DNA from: a virus
IMG/VR virus record: IMGVR_UViG_3300024509_000241
Span: 1 to 25,865 of that record
Strand: one strand, 5' to 3'
Length of the DNA stretch: 25,865 bases
The first letter of the stretch is position 1. Every line of letters starts with the position of its first letter. Under the pieces are notes generated by a model. That model was not told the origin of the DNA, searched no databases, and saw nothing but the letters and a program-made list of their open reading frames with translations. A program made the translations under genes and the position numbers. Shown here piece after piece: positions 1 through 9,147 of this stretch.

Positions 1-56
1 TTAACGGCATCCCAAAGAATTGGTGGTTGTTTTGGATCAATAACTTTTCTAGCCAT
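1..56 (-). CDS. Structural protein, N-terminal fragment (runs off window)
   Basis: An ATG at 56 opens a frame that reads MARKVIDPKQPPILWDAV and continues past base 1. It starts one base after the stop of the giant fibre gene, and an AGGA ribosome site lies about 10 bases upstream of the ATG. Its first residues (MARKVID) match the first residues of the upstream gene (MARKIID), which suggests a shared N-terminal attachment module or gene duplication. In marine T4-like phages such proteins are usually virion or tail-fibre components. Only 18 complete codons are visible, so the product is inferred from context. Confidence 0.6.
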   Translation of the reverse strand, partial: MARKVIDPKQPPILWDAV

Positions 57-57
57 A

Positions 58-3000
58 TTATGTTCTTCCTACGGCAACTTCAATAGTGCCAATGTGATCT
101 GAATCGTAATCTTGTAACGCTTTGCCCACCGAAGAACCTGTCTTAATATCTCCAACGGCTGCAATAGCAACCCCTGGAATTTTACTGGTCACTAAGATGT
201 CGCCTTTCTTAATTTTGCCTACTACCTTACAAGGTACACGACCTTGTAGAGCAATTTGGTTTTTAAATCCTGGACATGCGCCATACATAGAATATGCTGC
301 ATTATCTGAAACAACACCTGCTACTCTTGTATCACCTAATGTATTTGTTGTTGTAACTTCTTTTTCGCCACCAAATACAAGTACGGTTCCTACTTCATAA
401 TCCTTGTCACCTTCGTAGAATTCTGCAAGGTCGGCTGCATAAGTCGCTTGTAATCTTGAATTACCTTTCGATGTGCCGCCTGGGCTACTAGCAAGTATCC
501 ATTGTCCTGTAATTGTTCCAGATGTTGTATCGCTACCTGTTGTGATTTGTGTTGCAGTAATTCTTGAACAACTAATTGGTGCTGCACTAAATCCGTCTTG
601 TGTTCTAAACGAATGAGCATTATTGTCGTAATAGGTTGTATTATCTGCGGTCAGCGAACCTGAACCAATCAACACACCACCCGATCCATTAAATGCATAA
701 ACACGAGTAGTACCACCTGTTGCTGTAGAATTTCTTGCAAGTGTTAAACTTGAAGAAGTTTCTGTAGAAAGTTTTAATTTGATATCTTGTAATGTAAGAG
801 TTCTTGCAGCAAAGTCACCGTTTGAATCTCTCTTAACAAGTGTATTAACGGTTAAATCAGTGGCGTCGGTAATAACAGAATAATCAGAATCTAGTGTGCT
901 AGATAACGAATTATTTCTTCTCAAGTATCCAGTAGTGTTATATTGTGATTTCTTAATAGCACCACCAACATCGACTACCGTACTAAAGTTAACAGCAGCT
1001 ACGTTATCAGTGGTAACACTAGAATTACCAAGCACCGTTCTTGCACCAATTTGTTGAATCTTACCAACTAAAAGTCCGTTGTTAGAAACGGTAATCCAAC
1101 CATTAGTGGATGTAAATTGTGAATTATCAAAACTTGCTAGACCTAAATCTGATTGAGCAATTCCAGTAGCATTAGCACGAGTGCTGGCCGCTGTCATGTT
1201 TAATTTAGACTGGTCAATAGCTGCACTAGCATTAATGTCTGCATTAACAATTACACCAGGTTGAATCTGAGCATCAATGGTATTAGCTGTTGAATCGATA
1301 TCAAATAAAATATCACCTACAACAGACGCATTAGTAATTTCATTTTCACTACCAGTAAATACAACAAAATCGTTGGCTGCAATATTTCCAGGAGTAAAAT
1401 CTTGTAAATTGTTTAAAGTTAAACTTTGTAAATTAACAGCATCAGTTAGTTCAACTGGATTGTCAACATTTTTAATTCTATTGTTTCCAAGATCCATATC
1501 TCCGTTCATGGTCAAGTTACCATTTAACGGCATGAAACCACCAGTTAATTGAGGTATCAATTGAGTATCTGGAACAACTTCGCCGGTGTGTGTTAAACCT
1601 AATCTTCTTTCTAAATAAATTCTTGTAGCGTTTTCTGTTGGTACCGTATCAGTAGCATTATCAGAGAATGAGCTATCTGTTGAAAATTCAGCAATTGGAA
1701 CACCACGTTTGAAACCAATACCATCTAAGTTACTCAACGCAATAGCTGCGGAGAATGTTACACGACCTGTACCTTGGTCAACACGGAAATACGGACCTAC
1801 GTTAAAGTTACCAAATTGGTCAGTGGTTACATAGAATGTACGTCCTGAACCCCTTTCTGCTGTTTCAGTAGCAGGATTTAACGGATTAACCGCAGCACCA
1901 TAAATTTCGTTTGGATAGTTTGTATCTGCATACGAACCTGTACCAATTTCTAACAAATCGTGCCCAGTTACACGAGTTAACGAAATACGAATAGTTAATG
2001 ATCCCGATGCATTAGATGTTCTAATTGGAACACCAGCTTTTAGTGATGGTGGACTAGAGAATGTTAAAATGTCGTTTACCAGAGGAGTATCTAAATAAAC
2101 TCTAGCATAAGGTTCATTAGTAACACCTTCTGCATCATATTGAATAATAGTATATTCAACACCAATCCATACAAATTTTGTTCCAACAATTCTGTTTCTA
2201 TCTTCTGGACCAATTGGAACAATAGCAAAGTTACTATCTCCTACTCTTCCTTTTACTTTGCCCCAACTATGAACTCCGGATTGTGTTCCTGTAGTTTCAG
2301 CAGGGTCGCCTCCCGGAGTTAAACTAACTCTAAATGATGAAGTAGTTAATCCTGTTGATAAAACAAAGTAATTCTTAGTTATAGACAATCCGTCCGGTAA
2401 TGAACCAGTTGTTGTAAATGCAATTACATCGCCCGAAGCCAATCCGTGGCTGCTACTTGTAAACACCGCAGGTGCTGCAACGGTTACGGTAAATGTTTTT
2501 GTTGCACCAACAAATTCATTTGGAGACCAAGGTGTTAATTCGATGTAGTTATAGTTTTCACGTAGTGTAGTTCTTGCTAGGCCGTATGGTGCAAATGATA
2601 TTGTACCTGTTCCCGCAGAACTAATTTCGATTGGAATTCCGCCTCGTGATTCAGAAATTTTAAATGTGTTTTCTGAAATATCTTCGCTAATAACAAAATA
2701 ACGAGTTCCTGCGGTTATGCCTGTTGGCAATGTTCCAGTAGAACTAAACGAAATGATGTATCCGGCAATTTGACCGTGTGCTGTACAATTGATTACTCCA
2801 GGATTACCTGTGGTAATAGTACAAACTTGAGCACCATTTTCATCTGTATATTCTTCAAATTGTAAAACACGATAAACACTTTCAGTTTCATTTAATTTAA
2901 GAGCAGTTGACGGTCTGGTTGCAACTTCAACAACATCACCTGTTAAAACAACCTGAGAGTTTTGTCTAATAGTAACTTTAGTACCGTTTGGAACAGCATA

Positions 3001-6000
3001 GGCTAAACCTGCTGTTGTTGAGTTACCAGTACTTGCAATATTAAGTTTAGCTACTCCGGTTGGTAAATCTTGTGTATCAACTGAGTTAACAGAGTATCTA
3101 TAAAGGTTTCCATCGGTGTGAATAACCTCAAGTTCACCATTGCCTAATGGAACATAGGTGAAATTGTTAATATAAATTGAAAGGCCGTTAATAGTATTTG
3201 CATACAACGCACTTGGGAAATATACCGAAGCACCTTGTGATAAATCATAATATAGACTTACCGGTGTTGGAATTTCTAACGGATCAGATCCTTCAGCAAC
3301 CAACGCATAGATACCGTGTGCGCTTGAACCTGATACAGAACGAATCTGCCCACCATTTAATGCGTAATAAGAAATATAACAATAGTAAGTGAAAACCGAC
3401 ACAGCTTCTAATAAGCCACCGTTGGTAACCATAATACCATAGCCCATGTCAGCAACTTGTGTAAAGTCATTGGCCAACATAGATCTGTTACCAGGCATTA
3501 GAATTTCATATACGTTTGCTAATGAATTAATATAATCAATAGTATCGGATTGAATACTTGTTTTAGCTGCTAACAATGCTGTTCTTGAAGCAAGGGCAGT
3601 AGCATTATACCCAGTTAATGTTGGATATGTTACAGATGGAGCAGCACTAGTTCCGCTGGTTACAACATTGATTACAATGTCAATTAAACCGCCAATTGTG
3701 GTTGCTTCTGTTAGTGTTCCGGCTGATCCGGTTTGTCTAGGTGTTGCTGAATATGTTGATGCTGGTGCAAGATTTCTGACTACCTGCTGAGCTAGGTATT
3801 TTACGTAACCTATTGCAGCTATAGTTTCATCTTCTTCACCTGCACCTAATTGAAGAACTTCTAAATCCCCAACCCCGTCATAATATTTTAATGCTGCATC
3901 TCTAGATTGACTATTGCCACCGTAGGTAAAGTCATAAAGAACAGCTTCGATAATATATTGAACATCTCGAGAACAACGATCACTATTATATGTAAATGAT
4001 GTTGTAAACGGTGAAATATTTCCTGCTACTTGTGCAGCAATCCAACCAATTGTTTCGTCTCTAATAAACCCAATGTTTGCATATAACAATGCCTTTGCAT
4101 TTGCTTGATTTGTTGTTAACGATGCTGGATTGGTTAATGTTAATGTTGGAGCAAATGTTTTACCATTTTCAATAATGGTTGTTAATGCAGTTTCGTCTGA
4201 TCTTAAAACAGCCTGACCAACGGAATCTCCGCTAATTGCGGCATAGGCTAAATCATGTGCATAATGAATTGCATCAAGAGTTAGTGTAAGTTGATCTTGA
4301 ACAACTACTTCAGCATTTTGTTCTCTATAGGTAAATCCTGCCTTTCTTGCATGATAGTTTGTACCTAGAACAATATCGTAACCTACACCGTCTAAAATTA
4401 AGCCAACATCTCGACTACATATATCTTCGTTGTAATCAAATACATCAAAAGGCCAAGGTGTTACTTCGTCAAGGATTAATGAAGCAGATGAACCTGTTGG
4501 ACCGTAAACAAAATCTCTAACATAGTTAACACGATAAACGGTATCATTAACAATAAAGGAAGCTGGAAGATTTGGTAAACGCATCAAATCTGTAACACGC
4601 AAGAATGTTGGTGTAACAACTTCTGTTATTTTAAATTTTAAGTTTCCAGTAAATCCGTCAATGAACATACCACCGGCAAACACATGCATGTCTTTGCTTC
4701 GTGTAAAACTTGCACATTCTTGAGCATATGGTGACTTAGCAAGAATTTGACCTTCTGGGTCAAGTACCATCATAAATCCGCCGTGACCTTGACAGGTTAC
4801 CGCACGAACAATGTTTGCATCATTACATAAAAATACATCAAGATCGTTATTGTTTTTTGGATAATTTACACTTCCAGAATTATTGATAATATCAATAATG
4901 GCAGTGAACAGCTCGTTAATAACTGCGCCTGATCCTAATTCAGAAACAAATGCTAAATCAATTGTTTGAGATTTAATTGTGTTGTAAACTTCTGTAATTT
5001 CTGTATTTGAAATAATAGTTTGCGCTAGGTCATTTAAATGAACCATTGCAGCAGATGTTTGAGTTAATTGAGTAGTAATGGCAATCAGTGCGCTGGCGCT
5101 GCTTTTGTATTTTAATGCAGCCGATACAGATCTGTTGTACCCACCATAGCGCAAATCAAATGCAATAGCATCAACAATTAAACCAACGTCTCTAGCACAT
5201 AGTCTTTCGTTATACTCAAATGTATCATCAAATGGAGTAATGTTATTTGTAACTCGATAATTAATCCATGCTGTAATTTCGTTTTGTAAGAAAACTTTGT
5301 TTAATTGTAAAAGGTCTGCGGCTGATCTAAAATGCCCCGGGTTATTAACCATTGGATATACAGGCAATGTAGGGTCAGCAAGATAATGATAACCATACAA
5401 TTGTTCGGCTGTTGTAAGCCCGTCTATTTCTGTATCTCTTCTAAAGTATTGGAAAGCCCAAGGACTTGAGCTTTCGCCTGACTTTGGTTTAACAATTACT
5501 CGTCTAAATTCGTCACCGATGATAGCAACGTTCTGAGGAACTTTTAAAGGATAGTTTTCTTCATAAATTCCTGATTCAATTAAAACAGAAATTTGAATAG
5601 TTTTAGTTACATCTCCGTAGGCAATTTCCTCACCTATTTCAAACGTACCGTATTTGATATCAACATCAAATATTTCATCGCCCCCGTCGAGGGAACCGTT
5701 ATGAGAAAGAATTTGAGCCAATGCACCAGATGTTTCACCTTTAAGATATAGACCTTCTCTAATGTCTCTACCTCTAGCAGCAACCGGATCTCCACTTAAA
5801 ACATCTCCGGTAAAGTCTGTGCGTAGACCGCCTGTGTAAATTTTAAATCTTGGAAGGTCAACTACTACATTTGGTAGTACGGTAAACCCAGAACCTTGGT
5901 CAGTAATAGTAATACTTTGAACAATACCGCCTGCAACTTCGGCAGTACCAAATGCCCCAGATCCTGTAGTGTCTCCAATGCCTCTTGTAATACGTACAGA

Positions 6001-7200
6001 AACAAGTCCATAGCTTGAACCGCCGGAAATAATTTCAATATTATTAACTTTATAAGTTACATTGAATTTTGCTCCAACACCAAATTCACTATCACTAATA
6101 GTTGGAACAGCAGTATTCCCTGGTAATACATCATAAACACCAGACGATACAACTCTGAAAGTTGATATTCCGCCTGGGTTAGAAATAGTTGAAAGAACTT
6201 CTAGTGTTGTTGCAGAACCAGAACCGCCAGCTAGAGTAATAATGTCACCGACTCTATAGTTAGTACCTCTGGTATGTAAAGTTACAGAATCTGCACTCAT
6301 GTAAACTTTGCCTGTGAATCCAGAACCAGAACTTGGAGCAGTTGAAATACTACTCAATGTACATTTAAATTCGCCCTCGTTATATGTCAATACCTTTTTG
6401 TAAGGACCAATATCTAAACGAGATTCGTTAACTAATTCTTCGGCACGTTTTAATGCTGCTTCAATAGTTCTATAAGCATACGCAAGAGCACGACCTTGTA
6501 GTTGCTCACTTACACCAGTTCTTTCGTCTTGACCTGATGTAGCAACGTATAAATTAACTGCTGAACCGAAAGCTGAGTTATCAACATAACGTTTAGTAGC
6601 AGCAATTAATCCATCATAAACTTCGTCATCTGTAGGCTCTGGGTCACGTGAAAGAATCAGCGGACCACTCATTGTACCAAAATCTGGATTTACAAAACCA
6701 GTTCTTGGGTCAATGGCTTCAACACCTGCACGAGAAATTTTAGTATCGGCATACGCTTTATTAACTGCTTCGTGTTGATAAATTGGTAAAAGAGGACTAG
6801 AAGTAGTACCTAAATCTAAAATTCTGTACTGAGTAGCGCCAGATCTAGTAGAAAGGTTTCCTCCTAACTGCGGACTTGGGTCGCCTGAAATTTCAGCAAA
6901 TAAGGTATTAATTGTTATTTCGTTTGTATTAGATGTAAAATCTAATTGAATACCTGTACCCGCTGTCAGTTGTTTAAACTGAATTCCAGTTTCTGTATTG
7001 TTAACAGCTAATAGAGAATTTTCATAGCCTGCATACGATGTTGGGGTATCATCGAGACCTTTGAATGTTAATTTCTCGCCTAAACCTAACGAGCTATACA
7101 ATTCTCTAAAGTTATCATTAACTTTACGGAACGAATCGCGTATACTATCACCTGTGCCGTCATTCCCAACTGCACCAATATCTATTATTTTTCTAGCCAT
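58..7200 (-). CDS. Giant tail-fibre/tailspike-type structural protein with C-terminal chaperone domain
   Basis: This 2380-residue protein is probably a fibre or spike subunit on the virion tail. The N-terminus carries GNDGTGDSIRDSFRKVNDNF, a signature I know from marine T4-like phage structural proteins. Around residues 535-590 there is a beta-helix-like stretch (SGIYEENYPLKVPQNVAIIG). Three copies of a module beginning YNxxxCxRDV follow near residues 660, 923 and 1073. Two copies of a module with HGxxxGxxIxF and YFVxS lie near residues 1470 and 1583. The C-terminus, from about residue 2250 (AADLAEFYEGD), resembles the Peptidase_G2 intramolecular chaperone, which in relatives trims itself off after folding the trimer. 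The start is preceded by AGGA and, 30-37 bases upstream, by a GCTAAATA late promoter. The structural role is well supported; the receptor is unknown. Confidence 0.85.
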   Translation of the reverse strand: MARKIIDIGAVGNDGTGDSIRDSFRKVNDNFRELYSSLGLGEKLTFKGLDDTPTSYAGYENSLLAVNNTETGIQFKQLTAGTGIQLDFTSNTNEITINTLFAEISGDPSPQLGGNLSTRSGATQYRILDLGTTSSPLLPIYQHEAVNKAYADTKISRAGVEAIDPRTGFVNPDFGTMSGPLILSRDPEPTDDEVYDGLIAATKRYVDNSAFGSAVNLYVATSGQDERTGVSEQLQGRALAYAYRTIEAALKRAEELVNESRLDIGPYKKVLTYNEGEFKCTLSSISTAPSSGSGFTGKVYMSADSVTLHTRGTNYRVGDIITLAGGSGSATTLEVLSTISNPGGISTFRVVSSGVYDVLPGNTAVPTISDSEFGVGAKFNVTYKVNNIEIISGGSSYGLVSVRITRGIGDTTGSGAFGTAEVAGGIVQSITITDQGSGFTVLPNVVVDLPRFKIYTGGLRTDFTGDVLSGDPVAARGRDIREGLYLKGETSGALAQILSHNGSLDGGDEIFDVDIKYGTFEIGEEIAYGDVTKTIQISVLIESGIYEENYPLKVPQNVAIIGDEFRRVIVKPKSGESSSPWAFQYFRRDTEIDGLTTAEQLYGYHYLADPTLPVYPMVNNPGHFRSAADLLQLNKVFLQNEITAWINYRVTNNITPFDDTFEYNERLCARDVGLIVDAIAFDLRYGGYNRSVSAALKYKSSASALIAITTQLTQTSAAMVHLNDLAQTIISNTEITEVYNTIKSQTIDLAFVSELGSGAVINELFTAIIDIINNSGSVNYPKNNNDLDVFLCNDANIVRAVTCQGHGGFMMVLDPEGQILAKSPYAQECASFTRSKDMHVFAGGMFIDGFTGNLKFKITEVVTPTFLRVTDLMRLPNLPASFIVNDTVYRVNYVRDFVYGPTGSSASLILDEVTPWPFDVFDYNEDICSRDVGLILDGVGYDIVLGTNYHARKAGFTYREQNAEVVVQDQLTLTLDAIHYAHDLAYAAISGDSVGQAVLRSDETALTTIIENGKTFAPTLTLTNPASLTTNQANAKALLYANIGFIRDETIGWIAAQVAGNISPFTTSFTYNSDRCSRDVQYIIEAVLYDFTYGGNSQSRDAALKYYDGVGDLEVLQLGAGEEDETIAAIGYVKYLAQQVVRNLAPASTYSATPRQTGSAGTLTEATTIGGLIDIVINVVTSGTSAAPSVTYPTLTGYNATALASRTALLAAKTSIQSDTIDYINSLANVYEILMPGNRSMLANDFTQVADMGYGIMVTNGGLLEAVSVFTYYCYISYYALNGGQIRSVSGSSAHGIYALVAEGSDPLEIPTPVSLYYDLSQGASVYFPSALYANTINGLSIYINNFTYVPLGNGELEVIHTDGNLYRYSVNSVDTQDLPTGVAKLNIASTGNSTTAGLAYAVPNGTKVTIRQNSQVVLTGDVVEVATRPSTALKLNETESVYRVLQFEEYTDENGAQVCTITTGNPGVINCTAHGQIAGYIISFSSTGTLPTGITAGTRYFVISEDISENTFKISESRGGIPIEISSAGTGTISFAPYGLARTTLRENYNYIELTPWSPNEFVGATKTFTVTVAAPAVFTSSSHGLASGDVIAFTTTGSLPDGLSITKNYFVLSTGLTTSSFRVSLTPGGDPAETTGTQSGVHSWGKVKGRVGDSNFAIVPIGPEDRNRIVGTKFVWIGVEYTIIQYDAEGVTNEPYARVYLDTPLVNDILTFSSPPSLKAGVPIRTSNASGSLTIRISLTRVTGHDLLEIGTGSYADTNYPNEIYGAAVNPLNPATETAERGSGRTFYVTTDQFGNFNVGPYFRVDQGTGRVTFSAAIALSNLDGIGFKRGVPIAEFSTDSSFSDNATDTVPTENATRIYLERRLGLTHTGEVVPDTQLIPQLTGGFMPLNGNLTMNGDMDLGNNRIKNVDNPVELTDAVNLQSLTLNNLQDFTPGNIAANDFVVFTGSENEITNASVVGDILFDIDSTANTIDAQIQPGVIVNADINASAAIDQSKLNMTAASTRANATGIAQSDLGLASFDNSQFTSTNGWITVSNNGLLVGKIQQIGARTVLGNSSVTTDNVAAVNFSTVVDVGGAIKKSQYNTTGYLRRNNSLSSTLDSDYSVITDATDLTVNTLVKRDSNGDFAARTLTLQDIKLKLSTETSSSLTLARNSTATGGTTRVYAFNGSGGVLIGSGSLTADNTTYYDNNAHSFRTQDGFSAAPISCSRITATQITTGSDTTSGTITGQWILASSPGGTSKGNSRLQATYAADLAEFYEGDKDYEVGTVLVFGGEKEVTTTNTLGDTRVAGVVSDNAAYSMYGACPGFKNQIALQGRVPCKVVGKIKKGDILVTSKIPGVAIAAVGDIKTGSSVGKALQDYDSDHIGTIEVAVGRT

Positions 7201-7229
7201 AGTTTATCCTACAAAATGGATTATTTCTA

Positions 7230-7237
7230 TATTTAGC
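7230..7237 (-). promoter_or_regulatory. Late promoter for the giant fibre gene
   Basis: The octamer GCTAAATA on the minus strand resembles the T4 late element TATAAATA. A start about six bases downstream would give a leader near 24 bases that contains the AGGA ribosome site. Confidence 0.5.
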
Positions 7238-7257
7238 CCAATATTTTAAAAGCCGAA

Positions 7258-7265
7258 TGTAAATA
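7258..7265 (+). promoter_or_regulatory. Late promoter-like element for the zinc-ribbon gene
   Basis: The octamer TGTAAATA lies in GAATGTAAATAAC (7255-7267), which recurs exactly at 10227-10239 before another solitary plus-strand gene. A start about six bases downstream falls on the ATG at 7270, so the message may be leaderless. Confidence 0.45.
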
Positions 7266-7269
7266 ACGT

Positions 7270-7557
7270 ATGTTCTTAAAAACAGAAATACGAAAAACAG
7301 AATACATACGTATTAGTAAACTTGGGCAAGAGCATACGTATTTTAGAAATAAAACCGTGGCATTATTTCGTTGCGATAACTGCGATGATCGATTTGAAAG
7401 AGATATTAAAAAAATAGATCGAAAAAGATTAAGCAACAATTTTTTTCATGTTTGCTCAAAATGTGACGCAAAACGTTTTGCTCAACGTAAGGGCGTAGAA
7501 CAAAAGAAGATCTGGGACATGCCTGCTAGTGTTGAACTTCCAGTGAGTAAGTTTTAA
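7270..7557 (+). CDS. Small zinc-ribbon protein, uncharacterised
   Basis: This 95-residue basic protein has two CxxC pairs, C35-x2-C38 (RCDNCDD) and C62-x2-C65 (VCSKCDAKR), separated by a Lys/Arg-rich segment. The arrangement suggests one zinc-binding treble-clef or ribbon fold, possibly nucleic-acid binding. I do not recognise a named family. It is a solitary plus-strand gene between minus-strand operons, with its own late-type promoter immediately upstream and no clear ribosome site. Its 3' end overlaps the end of the convergent radical SAM gene by 32 bases. An HNH endonuclease was considered because such genes also carry paired CxxC motifs, but no HNH signature is visible. Confidence 0.65.
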   Translation: MFLKTEIRKTEYIRISKLGQEHTYFRNKTVALFRCDNCDDRFERDIKKIDRKRLSNNFFHVCSKCDAKRFAQRKGVEQKKIWDMPASVELPVSKF

Positions 7558-9136
7558 GAAGTTCGTTAAAAGATTTAGACTTTAGTAACGGATAGGAATA
7601 AAACTGGCAAGCAGAAACTATTTCTGAATCTCCATCGTAGTTTACGGTATAATAAAACTTATCCTGTAAAGTCCAATTGGTATACAAGTTTTCTTCTAAG
7701 CGTTTACAGCCCTCAGATTCTAAGAATTTTTCAACTAAAACGTCTTTATTAGCAGATCTAATAAGGCATAATGTTGTATAAATCATAGTAATTAAGGTCA
7801 TTTTTACAAAGTCTTTTTGCGTAAAACTTACACAAGATGCAGGAAAATGCCCTCTAAAAAAGCCAGTGTTGCTAAATCTTTCGCTGTTACTATAAACAAA
7901 TTTAAATTTTTCTTGATATCTAGGATCAACTGCCGCTGGGCTAGCCGGCAATAATTCGCTGAAAAACGGATACGGTAAACACGGAATTTTGGAAACAACT
8001 GATAATGTATTTTTCCAGGATTCTACGGTTTGTCCTGGCAGTCCTTGTATAAGTTGTATCTGCGGATTGATTAATGGATATTTTTCTAACAGATCGAGAA
8101 TAATATCTTTTTGTATTTCCCAGCCAACATCGGGCCTATCTATATTTTCAAGAACTTGTTTATCTATATCTTGAATAGAAAATATAAGTTCATATCCTGT
8201 GGTCTGATCAACTAGGTTAGACTCTAACAATAAATTATAAATTTTTTTATTATTTTCTATTCTTAGTTTGCTTAAATTTCCAAACACTTTAAAGTTAGCA
8301 TTTTCTTCTAAATTTTTCTTTGCAAAATACGCTACCATATCAACATCTTCATCATATTGACCCACGTTAGCATCTGCTAAAAAAATATTTTTAATTCCTA
8401 GCTTTTGAAATAAATCAATTTCTTCTTGATATGTTAGTTTGCGTCTCGACACCTTGGTTGAAAGACCGCCATTCCAATCACAAAAAGTACAAGAATATGG
8501 ACACCCTCTGGTTAATTCGTAGGGTAAAGATATATCAAAATTATTCTTAAATTCGTAGTTGACTATCTCTTCTAACAGATCTTTGTTATGGCAATAGGGA
8601 CTTACCTTGGTTTCTGGAACATATTTAAAATCTGCTACAATTTGTTTTTGTTTTTCTTTATCGTACCAACCTAGGTTAGAAGTATTAAATGCTATTAGTT
8701 TTGTTTCTGTTAAAATACTTTCAACAAGATCAGCAAACGCAACTTCTCCGGCTCCGTAGACCGCGTAATCAATTCCCGGGTTTTCAATAAAGAAATTGTT
8801 GTTGACATTTACATCAACGCTTGGGCCACCAGCAACAATTATAAATGTTTTTTTACTTTGTATGTTTTTAATTTGATCTAATAAAAATGTATTGTTCCAT
8901 ATGTAATGGCCAGTGCATAATATATCTACAGATTTTTCTCTGCAGAGTTTTAAAAGATCATCGTCAGACAAGTGCCGTTGTTCAGGCTTTATCCAACGAA
9001 TGTTATCGGATATATTAGGCCTGTTTATATCAATGTATGTTTTGAGATATAAAGAAGAAATGCCCAGGCTTAACGGCTGAATTGGGGAACACAATAAATC
9101 GTTAGGATGGTAAAACAATACATTAAGTTGTTTCAT
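7526..9136 (-). CDS. B12-binding-type radical SAM protein
   Basis: This 536-residue protein combines an N-terminal cobalamin-binding-like Rossmann region (about residues 60-145, including FIIVAGGPSVD and the YGAGE segment) with a radical SAM core. The iron-sulfur motif is CPYSCTFC, with C212, C216 and C219. The order matches the BchE/P-methylase class, whose members methylate or rearrange unactivated carbons. The classical DxHxxG cobalamin motif is absent, as in many members of that class. The substrate cannot be told from sequence. It lies 11 bases downstream of a TauD-like oxygenase on the same strand, so the two are probably cotranscribed and may act on one product. No strong ribosome site is seen. 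Its 3' end overlaps the plus-strand zinc-ribbon gene. Confidence 0.85.
   Translation of the reverse strand: MKQLNVLFYHPNDLLCSPIQPLSLGISSLYLKTYIDINRPNISDNIRWIKPEQRHLSDDDLLKLCREKSVDILCTGHYIWNNTFLLDQIKNIQSKKTFIIVAGGPSVDVNVNNNFFIENPGIDYAVYGAGEVAFADLVESILTETKLIAFNTSNLGWYDKEKQKQIVADFKYVPETKVSPYCHNKDLLEEIVNYEFKNNFDISLPYELTRGCPYSCTFCDWNGGLSTKVSRRKLTYQEEIDLFQKLGIKNIFLADANVGQYDEDVDMVAYFAKKNLEENANFKVFGNLSKLRIENNKKIYNLLLESNLVDQTTGYELIFSIQDIDKQVLENIDRPDVGWEIQKDIILDLLEKYPLINPQIQLIQGLPGQTVESWKNTLSVVSKIPCLPYPFFSELLPASPAAVDPRYQEKFKFVYSNSERFSNTGFFRGHFPASCVSFTQKDFVKMTLITMIYTTLCLIRSANKDVLVEKFLESEGCKRLEENLYTNWTLQDKFYYTVNYDGDSEIVSACQFYSYPLLKSKSFNELLKTYSLEVQH
7534..7564. repeat. Inverted repeat in a convergent gene overlap
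   Basis: GAACTTC (7534-7540) and GAAGTTC (7558-7564) form a perfect 7-bp stem with a 17-base loop, across the overlapping ends of the zinc-ribbon and radical SAM genes. It could be a weak bidirectional terminator, but there is no clear T tract. Confidence 0.25.
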
Positions 9137-9147
9137 TGTTTAATAAA

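Noticed and set aside
122-400. Plus-strand 92-residue frame
   Set aside because: It lies antisense inside the giant fibre gene, with no ribosome site or conserved motif; a coding shadow.
7270-7557. HNH homing endonuclease
   Set aside because: Two CxxC pairs are present, but no HNH histidine motif was found.
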